Positions 17,586 to 25,145 of a stretch of DNA of 60,334 nucleotides are shown piece after piece (position 1 is the stretch's first letter; every line of letters begins with the position of its first letter). This DNA is from JBEVNR01 sp040507985. Its GTDB lineage: Bacteria; Pseudomonadota; Alphaproteobacteria; Rickettsiales; UBA6187. The stretch spans positions 1 through 60,334 of the forward strand of contig JBEVNR010000037.1 of assembly GCA_040507985.1 (NCBI GenBank). The letters are read 5' to 3'. A program made the position numbers and the translations under genes. Under the pieces are notes generated by a model, which saw nothing but the letters and a program-made list of their open reading frames with translations, ran no database searches and had not been told where the DNA came from.

Positions 17586-17881
17586 TTATCCCGCCTTTCT
17601 CGCTTTCTCTTTCTCGACGTCAAACCCAACTTCCTCCCCGCGTCGTAAAACCCGCAGCGCATCACCCGAAGAAACCTCCCCGCCCGGCGCCATTTTGACG
17701 ACGGGATTTTCGGGTAGTCGGCAGATGACGCGTTTTAGGGGGGGCGGGCGCCGTACATCGGATCGAATCCGCGTTCGGCCGGCAGCGCGACGGCGGCGTC
17801 GTCTATTTCGCAGGCGATATGCTGCTCCGCCAGCCTTTCGGTCAGCCCCTTCAGTTGGATGCAGACAAATTTCAACGACAT
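17586..17881 (-). pseudogene. clpB 3'-end remnant B
   Basis: The longest remnant, covering roughly the last 95 codons of ClpB. The minus strand reads from an ATG at 17881 into IQLKGLTERLAEQ, then FDPMYGARPP, where a C-run adds two bases and creates a stop (about 17733). Alignment resumes as ENPVVKMAPGGEVSSGDALR to a stop at 17586-17588. Many substitutions separate it from the intact gene, so it is an old or foreign copy. The C-terminal tail (VEKEKARKAG) differs wholly from that of the intact ClpB. Confidence 0.8.
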
Positions 17882-17938
17882 GTATTAATGAAAACGTAAT
17901 CTCAGATTACTTTTCTATATAGAAATTGATATTTTAAA

Positions 17939-17977
17939 GGTGTCTCTAAAATTCGCTTGCGCGCGGGGGGAAGATGT
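17939..17977 (+). repeat. Duplicated segment before orphan genes, copy 2
   Basis: Decayed counterpart of 16679-16718 (GGTGTCTCTAAAATTCGC and a G-rich run). It lies between remnant B and the orphan gene at 18090. The rest of 17882-18089 is AT-rich and holds no gene that I can support. Confidence 0.4.
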
Positions 17978-18089
17978 TTTATTTTTGAGAAAATAGTTTT
18001 TTTGCAGTACTTGCTTTGTTTGTCTTCGTTGGTAATCGTTATCCGAACAATCCCACTCTACGTTTTTATATATATTGCCGCTTGCGACG

Positions 18090-18701
18090 ATGAGTTCTCA
18101 ACACTCTGCCTCCTCCGTCGCTGCTAAAGCACCGCAGATGACGGACGACGAGTTGAAGAAATATTATGTCAGGCTGTTCGCCGTTATTGGGGACGTGGTT
18201 TTGGGCACTGCCCGAGAGAGTTGCTTTCAAAACGGTAAAAAACTCTTTGTGTTGAGCTTACTTAGAGAAGTGGCCAAAGAGGGGTTTAATCCATATTATG
18301 ATGCCATCCCCCACACGGGAGCGATGGGAATAGCGCTTAACTCCTATGGGGAACCATCTCACATGGTTTCGCCGCTTGGAAAGTTATACCTTAATTATCC
18401 CCAATATCAGATAAGCTCTAATACAATCGAACGGGTTTTAACGAAATTCGGCGCTACTATCATTGTTCCGATCCGTAAGGAAAACGAACGCGACCCTGCA
18501 ATTTATAGTCTTGGCGTAGATGCGCAGGGCGAAAAGCTTCCCTCTTTTTCTAAAGAGGAAATGATCCGTAACAATGCTTCCTGCCCTTCGTTTTCCTATC
18601 CAAACGCTATGACCAAATGGAAACTTGTCAAGCCGACCGATGACGAAATTGAGCAAATCGCAAAAGAATGCCTTGAACGCAATAACAACGAATCCGCTTA
18701 G
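18090..18701 (+). CDS. Orphan protein of unknown function
   Basis: A 203-residue soluble-looking protein starting MSSQHSASSVAAK; an in-frame ATG five codons earlier is an alternative. It has a polar N-terminus, a helical region DDELKKYYVRLFAVIGDVVL (about 17-36), a mixed central part (LLREVAKEGFNPYYDAI) and an acidic-basic C-terminal helix ending ECLERNNNESA. There is no signal peptide, membrane helix or motif that I recognise. No ribosome-binding site is visible. It sits between remnants B and C and is followed at once by the palindromic element at 18726. Confidence 0.45.
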   Translation: MSSQHSASSVAAKAPQMTDDELKKYYVRLFAVIGDVVLGTARESCFQNGKKLFVLSLLREVAKEGFNPYYDAIPHTGAMGIALNSYGEPSHMVSPLGKLYLNYPQYQISSNTIERVLTKFGATIIVPIRKENERDPAIYSLGVDAQGEKLPSFSKEEMIRNNASCPSFSYPNAMTKWKLVKPTDDEIEQIAKECLERNNNESA

Positions 18702-18725
18702 GCGAACGCTTTTGTTTTCTCTTTT

Positions 18726-18818
18726 GGGTAGCGCCCCGATGATGGTGATGAGGTTAGCCTAATAACCTTATTGCGATAGGGTCAAAAGCGAAAACCATCA
18801 CCACGATAGGGGCTACCC
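18726..18818. repeat. Long imperfect palindrome, MITE-like or terminator
   Basis: Arms 18726-18750 and 18795-18818 begin and end GGGTAGC / GCTACCC and pair over about 22 bases. Inside lies a second stem AGGTTA / TAACCT (18751-18769). It starts 25 bases after the stop of the orphan gene. The size, terminal symmetry and location suit a small non-autonomous element or a strong bidirectional terminator. Confidence 0.65.
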
Positions 18819-18827
18819 TCTTTCGTT

Positions 18828-18855
18828 CTTTTTAAAAAACTAAAAAATAAAAAAA
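18828..18855. repeat. A/T-rich block, copy C
   Basis: Near-identical to 17556-17585; abuts the stop codon of remnant C. Confidence 0.7.
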
Positions 18856-18980
18856 CTAGCCTTCTCCCTTAGCCACCTCAAACCCCACCTCTTCGCCGCG
18901 CTTCGATACCCGCAGCACGTCGCCCGACGCAATCTCCCCGCCCGGCGCCATTTTGACGACGGGATTTTCGGGTAGTCGGC
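18856..18980 (-). pseudogene. clpB 3'-end remnant C (mosaic)
   Basis: The minus strand encodes the last ~40 codons of a ClpB-like C-terminus, ENPVVKMAPGGEIASGDVLR onward, ending EVAKGEG and a stop at 18856-18858. The part nearest the stop (about 18882-18946) is identical to the intact clpB. The rest (about 18947-18980) is identical to remnant B, so the piece is a recombinant of the two. It breaks off exactly where the KilA-N pseudogene ends. Confidence 0.8.
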
Positions 18981-18981
18981 T

Positions 18982-19865
18982 CTATTTTCCATCAGAGTTT
19001 TTCTGCGAATCAAGATAGACCTCAGGCGACGTCTTTTTTATTGATTTCATAAAATCTCTTTTATCAAGAGCGGTAAGTTGACGAGACGCTATGTGCTTAA
19101 GTTTCTCAAACCGTTCTTTCTTGCCAACGCCTTCGGTAATCATCTCCGCATTATGGGTTTCGGCGTTCGCTAATACGTTTAATTCGTTGATGCTGGCGGA
19201 ATCGCGGATATTCTCTCCGATTTTCGCTCTTTCCGGGTTGGCGTCACGCCATTCTTTTGCAGTGCAGCCAAACACCGCGACATTGATCGTATCGGCTTCT
19301 TCGGCATATTCGAGGTTTTTATTCCAGATTTTTTTTGAATGCGGAATGATATGCTCTTTTATGGCGTCGGTATGTAACTGATAATTTGCCTTAGTTAAGA
19401 CGCGTTTTACGTCCCATTCAAGGGTCTGCGCGTTTGTTTCAATCTTTTAGGCGTTCGTACTCGGTTATAAGATAAAGCTTAAATGCCGGGCTTATCCAGC
19501 TTCCGAATTCAAACGCAATATCGTGGTGCGCATAGGTGCAGCCGTAACGTCCCGGCTTAGAAATTATGCCCTTGGCATGGGTGGCGTCTATCCATTTTTT
19601 AGGAGTCAAGGTAAAACTATTTTAGGTCCGCTTCTTTTCTAAAGGCGTCGAATTCGACACCTTTAAAATCCGGGTTATGCATGGTTTCCCATAATCCAAG
19701 AAATTCTACGGTATTTCGGTTGCGCATCCAATTTTTAATATGATCCGTTCCCTCGTCTCCGCGCGCCATGTCCGTCAGGCAGATATAATCGCTGCCGTTT
19801 ACGTCATGAACTGAAATAACGCTGTCCTGTACGGTCAGCGCGCGTTTTTTCTTGAAAAAAATCAT
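18982..19865 (-). pseudogene. KilA-N domain gene, broken by two frameshifts
   Basis: Three consecutive minus-strand frames join into one KilA-N protein of the bacterial type (about 270-290 residues). Frame 1 (19865-19617) carries the N-terminal DNA-binding domain, with YICLTDMARG, IKNWMRNRNTVEFLGLWE and NPDFKGVEFD. Frame 2 (about 19615-19443) reads SFTLTPKKWIDATHAKGIIS to ITEYERLKD. Frame 3 (to 18982) reads WDVKRVLTKANYQLHTDAIK, then FGCTAKEWRDANPE to SDGK. The family is common on phages and mobile elements. Frameshifts near 19617 and 19443 inactivate it. It separates clpB from remnant C. Confidence 0.85.
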
Positions 19866-19884
19866 TTGTTGCCGTGACTATATT

Positions 19885-22467
19885 TCATTGCAATTCTTTA
19901 TGAATTTCAAACCCCACCTCTTCGCCGCGCTTCGATACCCGCAGCACGTCGCCCGACGCAATCTCCCCGCCCAGCACCATTTTCGCCACGGGGTTTTCGA
20001 TAAGTTGGCGGATGATACGCTTGAGCGGGCGGGCGCCGTACATCGGGTCGAAGCCGCGTTCGGCCAGCAGCGCGACGGCGGCGTCGTCGATTTCGCAGGC
20101 GACATTCTGCTCCGCCAGCCGTTCCGTCAAACCTTTGAGTTGAATGCGGACGATGGACGCCATGTGTTTGCGTTCCAGCTTATGGAACAAAATAATCTCG
20201 TCCAGCCGGTTGAGGAATTCGGGACGGAACAGGCCGCGCACTTCCTCCATCACGCGTTCGCGCACGCTATCGGCCTTCTCGCCCTCGCCAAGCGCGGCAA
20301 GATGCATGGCGCCCACGTTGGAGGTAAGGATTAATATCGTGTTGCGAAAATCCACCGTGCGGCCTTGCCCGTCCGTCAGCCTTCCTTCGTCCAGCACTTG
20401 TAGCAAGATGTTGAACACGTCGGGATGCGCTTTTTCCACCTCGTCGAACAATATCACCTGATACGGCCGGCGGCGCACCGCTTCGGTGAGGTAGCCGCCT
20501 TGGTCGTACCCCACGTAACCGGGAGGCGCGCCGATCAGCCGCGACACGGCGTGTTTTTCCATATATTCGCTCATATCGACGCGCAGCGCGGCGTGGCGGT
20601 CGTCAAACAAAAATTCCGCCAGAGCCTTTGAGAGTTCCGTCTTGCCCACGCCGGTCGGGCCAAGAAACATGAACGATCCGAGCGGCCGGCCGGAATCCTG
20701 CAAGCCCGCCCGCGAACGCCGCACCGCGTCGCTTACCGCGCGGATGGCGTCGCTTTGTCCTATGACGGTTTCGCCCAGCACCTCCTCCATTTTCAGGAGC
20801 TTCTCGCGCTCGCCCTCCAGCATTTTTTCCACCGGAATGCCCGTCCAACGCGAGACGATGGCGGCGATCTCCTTATCGGTGATGGCCTCTTTCGTGAGGG
20901 AGCCGGCCTTGTCGCCCTCGCTTTCCCGGATTTTCTTCTCCAGCGCGGGAATCACGCCGTAAGCAAGTTCGCCGGCGCGCGCCAGATCGCCCTTGCGCTG
21001 GCTTTGCTCCAGCTCCGCGCGGGCTTTGTCCAACTCCTCCTTGTTTTTTTGTACGGCGCCCAAGCGATGCTTTTCGGCCTCCCACACGCTGCTTAAGTCG
21101 GCGCGCTTGCGTTCCAGCCCGTCCAGTTCGGACGAAATATCCGCAAGGCGCTTTTTGGAATGCTCGTCCGTCTCTTTTTTCAGCGCAAGCTGCTCCATTT
21201 TTAGCTGCACGATACGGCGGTCAAGTTCGTCCAGCGCTTCCGGCTTGCTGCCGATCTCCATCCGCAGGCGGCTGGCGGCCTCGTCCATCAGGTCGATGGC
21301 CTTGTCCGGCAAAAACCGGTCGGTGATGTAGCGATGCGAAAGCGTGGCCGACGCCACGATGGCCGAATCGGCGATGCGTACGCCGTGATGCAGCTCGTAT
21401 TTTTCCTTGAGGCCGCGCAGGATGGAGATGGTATCTTCCACCGTCGGCTCGTCGGCATAGACGGTTTGGAAGCGCCGGGCCAGCGCCGCGTCTTTTTCGA
21501 TGTGCTTGCGGTATTCGTCCAGCGTCGTCGCGCCCACGCAATGCAGCTCTCCGCGCGCCAAAGCGGGCTTGAGAAGATTGGAGGCGTCCATTGCGCCCTC
21601 CGTCGCTCCCGCCCCCACCAGCGTATGCAATTCGTCGATGAACAAAATAATGCCGCCCTCCGCGCCGCGCACGTCTTTTAGCACGGATTTGAGACGCTCC
21701 TCAAACTCGCCGCGATATTTAGCCCCGGCGATCAGCGCGCCCATATCTAAGGCGATCAGTCGGGCGTCGCGCAGGTTTTCGGGAACGTCGCCGGCGACGA
21801 TGCGCTGCGCCAGCCCTTCGACGATGGCGGTCTTGCCTACGCCTGGCTCGCCAATCAAGACGGGGTTGTTTTTCGTGCGGCGGGAGAGCACCTGTATCGT
21901 GCGGCGGATTTCCTCGTCGCGTCCGATCACGGGGTCAAGCTTGCTGTTTTTCGCCTGTTCGGTGAGGTCTACCGTGTATTTTTTGAGGGCTTCCATCGTG
22001 TCTTCAGAGTTCGCGGAATCGGCGGTGCGGCCTTGGCGCACGGCGTCGATCGCGGCCTTGATCTTGCCGGAATCCGCGCCGTGCTTGCGAAAAACGTTCT
22101 TTGCGTCGCCGACGTCGGCCATGGCCTGCACGAGCCGTTCGGTCGTGACGTAGGCGTCGCCGGATTTTTTCGCCAGTTCCTCCGCGTTTTTGAACAGCCT
22201 GGCCGTATCCGCGTGCATATATATCTGCCCCGCGCCGCCGCCGGAGACGGAAGGGATCGCCTGTAACTTCGCGCTTACGTCCTGCCCTATCGCGACGGGG
22301 TCGGCGCCGCACGCGCGCAGCAATCCCAATACGACGCCGTCCTCCTCGTCCAGCGCGCTTTTGAGGATGTGCAGAGGAGTAAATTGCTGATGCCCGGCGG
22401 CCAGCGCCTCCTGTTGCCCACTTTGGATTAAATTTTTCGCGCGGTCGGTGTAACGGTCGAATTCCAT
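19885..22467 (-). CDS. clpB: ATP-dependent disaggregase ClpB
   Basis: An 860-residue Hsp100 chaperone that pulls proteins out of aggregates together with DnaK. It has an N-terminal domain (1-150), a first AAA+ module with Walker A GEPGVGKT (206-213), a long coiled-coil M-domain (about 400-530), and a second AAA+ module with GPTGVGKT and the sensor region FRPEFLNRLDEI. The length is normal and all motifs are intact. The C-terminus ends EEVGFEIHKELQ. Remnants of this gene lie on both sides: three 3' ends (16453, 17586, 18856) and one 5' end (23851). The intact copy is therefore the survivor of repeated duplication or insertion. The 5' region to 22600 should contain a heat-shock promoter, but I could not assign one. 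Confidence 0.97.
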   Translation of the reverse strand: MEFDRYTDRAKNLIQSGQQEALAAGHQQFTPLHILKSALDEEDGVVLGLLRACGADPVAIGQDVSAKLQAIPSVSGGGAGQIYMHADTARLFKNAEELAKKSGDAYVTTERLVQAMADVGDAKNVFRKHGADSGKIKAAIDAVRQGRTADSANSEDTMEALKKYTVDLTEQAKNSKLDPVIGRDEEIRRTIQVLSRRTKNNPVLIGEPGVGKTAIVEGLAQRIVAGDVPENLRDARLIALDMGALIAGAKYRGEFEERLKSVLKDVRGAEGGIILFIDELHTLVGAGATEGAMDASNLLKPALARGELHCVGATTLDEYRKHIEKDAALARRFQTVYADEPTVEDTISILRGLKEKYELHHGVRIADSAIVASATLSHRYITDRFLPDKAIDLMDEAASRLRMEIGSKPEALDELDRRIVQLKMEQLALKKETDEHSKKRLADISSELDGLERKRADLSSVWEAEKHRLGAVQKNKEELDKARAELEQSQRKGDLARAGELAYGVIPALEKKIRESEGDKAGSLTKEAITDKEIAAIVSRWTGIPVEKMLEGEREKLLKMEEVLGETVIGQSDAIRAVSDAVRRSRAGLQDSGRPLGSFMFLGPTGVGKTELSKALAEFLFDDRHAALRVDMSEYMEKHAVSRLIGAPPGYVGYDQGGYLTEAVRRRPYQVILFDEVEKAHPDVFNILLQVLDEGRLTDGQGRTVDFRNTILILTSNVGAMHLAALGEGEKADSVRERVMEEVRGLFRPEFLNRLDEIILFHKLERKHMASIVRIQLKGLTERLAEQNVACEIDDAAVALLAERGFDPMYGARPLKRIIRQLIENPVAKMVLGGEIASGDVLRVSKRGEEVGFEIHKELQ

Positions 22468-22694
22468 ATGCCTTTATCTCATGGTTGCGTAGAGATTAGA
22501 TTTCCGCCAAAATTCTACTACGCTGCAGTTTTTCCGGCGGGCGACCCTTAGCCTCAGTGTCGGCGCAAGAAGTTTTGACGGAGATCTATTGTTGCAATAA
22601 GTTAGATAAGCGGGAAATAAGAGACGTCAATGACGTAAAAAATAAAATTTTCTTCAATTTTTTATTTTTCGCTTTTTTCCCCGGGAAAGACCTG

Positions 22695-22731
22695 TAAACC
22701 TATCCCAAAATTAATTGTTGGGATAGGTTTA
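22695..22731. terminator. Perfect 14-bp hairpin
   Basis: TAAACCTATCCCAA (22695-22708) and TTGGGATAGGTTTA (22718-22731) pair perfectly around a 9-base A/T loop. It lies in the divergent gap between clpB and the orphan gene at 22874. No gene ends here, so a terminator role is unclear; it may be a regulatory palindrome or a repeat. The remaining gap (22468-22873) is AT-rich with no other gene seen. Confidence 0.6.
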
Positions 22732-22873
22732 TTGAACGATCCTGAATCCCGTTCCTTAAAAAAGAATCTTGAAATTGTTACAATTCCGCAGTATTTTTTA
22801 TTTTTTTACACTGTTTCTGGATTGTTTTCGCGAATCAAGTTCATATCATTGCCCTACGGCCATTTACGCAACC

Positions 22874-23707
22874 ATGGCGAATTCATCTTTTGATACGATA
22901 TTGAAAGGAATAAGTGAAAAATATTTTGATACATTCTCTCCCGTAAAAACCAATGAATATCGTTCACTAATATCGTCGATTGATATCGACGTCTGTTGTT
23001 TCGTGCATATTGTATCGCATGATGGCAATACAATAAAAGCAGAAAGCGATAGCGACGATGTTGATATATCGCAAACCAAAGAAGTTCTCCATATCTCCAA
23101 CACGGTACCGCCGATAACAGATCAATACGGCAATACTGTCTCCGGAGGGGGCGTACAACTAAACGGTGATCTATCTATATCAAATTGGAGTTTGGAAGCT
23201 ATTTTTACCCATCCAATGAGAATGACGGCGAATCGTTACAGTCAATCTATGCAAATCAGTAACATTGGCGACCCTTCCGGACCGGACGTCAAACAATTGG
23301 TGCCTCGCGTGAAAATTTACCTGCCTAAAGATGCGACGATTAATTTTAAGGGCAATATCAAGGGAGGCGGAGTTGTGGTTTGCGAAGCGCCGTTATTGCA
23401 ATCCAATGTTACAATACTCCACGACGGCGCTTTTTTGTCGCAAAAAATAAATTTCGCCACATTAGAAATAAATGGCAATGGTGCGGCAATGTTGAACGTT
23501 GCCTATGCCGTACACTGCCCGAGAAATTCTCATGGTTTATGGGCATCCCAAAATAACGAAGAACATATATTCCATGGTAAAGGCTCGACCGTCTCTTTGC
23601 TAAATAACAATGCAGAGCAAACTCTTCTGCGGGTAAGCATTCTAAGAAATAAGGACGTTAACCCGTTTGCGGAATTTATTCCTCTCTCAGCCGAGCCAAG
23701 CCAATAA
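22874..23707 (+). CDS. Orphan protein, beta-rich C-terminal half
   Basis: A 277-residue protein starting MANSSFDTILKG at an ATG in the context GCAACCATGGCG. A longer in-frame start at 22769 would add a doubtful hydrophobic leader. No Shine-Dalgarno is seen. The first 60 residues are mixed; residues about 65-277 are rich in beta-forming and glycine stretches (GNTVSGGGVQLNGDLSIS, INFKGNIKGGGVVVCEAPLL, LEINGNGAAMLNVAYA), suggesting a beta-solenoid or beta-sandwich. I recognise no family. It is AT-richer than the housekeeping genes and divergent from clpB. Confidence 0.5.
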   Translation: MANSSFDTILKGISEKYFDTFSPVKTNEYRSLISSIDIDVCCFVHIVSHDGNTIKAESDSDDVDISQTKEVLHISNTVPPITDQYGNTVSGGGVQLNGDLSISNWSLEAIFTHPMRMTANRYSQSMQISNIGDPSGPDVKQLVPRVKIYLPKDATINFKGNIKGGGVVVCEAPLLQSNVTILHDGAFLSQKINFATLEINGNGAAMLNVAYAVHCPRNSHGLWASQNNEEHIFHGKGSTVSLLNNNAEQTLLRVSILRNKDVNPFAEFIPLSAEPSQ

Positions 23708-23850
23708 ACTGAAGCGCCCCTTCTCATCATCGGATAAATATTGCCGCCCAAAATTTTTGCGCACATGTTTTTTTGCCGCTTTTTGCCTTAAATCCCATAA
23801 AAAAAGAAAAAATTTTATGCTATTAGGGTGAATTGCCGTTGCGAGGGAAG

Positions 23851-24000
23851 GCGCCTCCCGCTGCCCGTCTTGCGCAAGCTCTTTCGCGCGGTCAGGTAAT
23901 AGCGGTCGAATTCCATATGTCTTTATCCCATGGTTGCGAAGAGATTGTCATATGAATTAGATAAGGGCGAAATAGGCGACGTCATGGGTTGATTTTTTAG
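23851..24000 (-). pseudogene. clpB 5'-end and upstream-region remnant E
   Basis: On the minus strand the block around 23915 repeats the clpB start: an ATG, GAATTCGACCGC, then an insertion that shifts the frame, followed by about 50 more decayed bases of the N-terminal coding region. It also repeats clpB upstream DNA (CATGGGATAAAGACATATGG matches the sequence at the clpB start with few changes). After a deletion it continues with the AGATAAG/GACGTCA block found at 22600-22640. It is therefore a copy of the clpB front end with its promoter region. The rest of 23708-24136 holds no gene. Confidence 0.75.
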
Positions 24001-24136
24001 CGCGGGCCAAAAAATTCTTGAATTAAGTAAATATATAAAATATAATTAAATTTGTGTTTTCACCTCGTCTTTAGGCATAGCCTAAATTCTCGTTTAAAGG
24101 ATTTCCTTATTCTTTTGGCAAACGAAAAGCTTCGAT

Positions 24137-24871
24137 ATGTCAGAGGGTACTATTATATCAAATTATGATTCCGATTCGGATGATGATCGTTGTGAAGATT
24201 GCTGCTTAGAGTTGATGACGTGCGACTGCGAAAAACTTGACGCGCAATTTCAGCATTCCGCTTCTACAACCCCGAATTCATTAAGGGCAGTTAGTAATGA
24301 GATAGGCAGGCTGGATGACGAAAAGCTAAGTGCGAATGAGAGGAAATCGGCCGAAGTCGCCTATCTTTCTAAAGTGATTTGCAGCAAGTGCGGATCGAAT
24401 GACGTCGGAAGCGAATTAGCGCATCTATTCTACCTTAACAAAAGTGTCGTATGTGAGCGTTGCTTCCTAAGCGTTCGATCGGATGGCGATGGAGAACGTT
24501 GCTCGCCTCCTCCTAAAAAGAACCTTCCCAACTCCCTCAAAGAAAAAGAAGGTGGAAGCTTTGTCGATTATGAATGCTCAACCGAGCAAGAGTATCCTTT
24601 CTTCTCAAATAGGCATAGCTTCGACGTCAACCATTCTGCAAAAGAACCAAGGAAAAATTCTGCCTATTGTCCGCCACGCCTGCAAGATCGAAAAAGCCGC
24701 GCCAACCTATCGAATGGTGTAATGAAAACTGGGCTGAGCGCATATGATGAGTTCCTTCATTCATTCGACGATGATGAACGCGACGAAGAAAATAATGATA
24801 ACGAAGATGACGATTTGATCGAAGCTCCGGAAAACAGTCCTATGACACTTAAGATCTATTTTCCATTCTAA
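24137..24871 (+). CDS. Orphan acidic protein with a zinc-ribbon-like cysteine pattern
   Basis: A 244-residue low-complexity protein. The N-terminus is acidic and Cys-rich (DSDSDDDRCEDCC, C19, C22, C23, C29, C31). A four-cysteine pattern C82-x2-C85 ... C106-x2-C109 looks like a zinc ribbon. The C-terminus is strongly acidic (about 215-235, runs of D/E/N) before LKIYFPF. Serine-rich, disordered-looking segments lie between. Such a composition is more usual for eukaryotic nuclear or regulatory proteins than bacterial ones. There is no Shine-Dalgarno before the ATG. It is divergent from clpB remnant E. Confidence 0.5.
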   Translation: MSEGTIISNYDSDSDDDRCEDCCLELMTCDCEKLDAQFQHSASTTPNSLRAVSNEIGRLDDEKLSANERKSAEVAYLSKVICSKCGSNDVGSELAHLFYLNKSVVCERCFLSVRSDGDGERCSPPPKKNLPNSLKEKEGGSFVDYECSTEQEYPFFSNRHSFDVNHSAKEPRKNSAYCPPRLQDRKSRANLSNGVMKTGLSAYDEFLHSFDDDERDEENNDNEDDDLIEAPENSPMTLKIYFPF

Positions 24872-25111
24872 GATGACGACGCTTTTATGCCGAAGGCTTC
24901 TCTACGCGCTCGCTATGAACATAAATGCTACATATCTAACAAAATCGCGCAGGACGCATGCATAAAAAAACAATATGTTAAAATAAACGGCAACGCCGCC
25001 ACCGAAAGAGTTTCTTCGGGCATGGGATGGTTGGGCCGCACGGTGACGAAACAAGGGAAAAAACGACCGTTTAGCGCAGGTTTTTTCGGAGTGTTTTGAA
25101 AGAGAGTACCC

Positions 25112-25142
25112 TAGGCTGTGTGCATTTTTTAAGCCATAGGCC
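25112..25142 (+). repeat. Dispersed short repeat, solo copy with both ends
   Basis: TAGGCTGTGTGCATTTTTT followed by AAGCCATAGGCC. It joins the left-end and right-end motifs of the 32300-32520 element in one 31-base unit, 3 bases after the dusB stop region. The rest of 24872-25111 holds no supported gene. Confidence 0.6.
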
Positions 25143-25145
25143 AGA

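Noticed and set aside
17494..17922. A 142-codon plus-strand frame
   Set aside because: It is antisense to clpB remnant B; its apparent openness comes from the G/C-rich coding strand.
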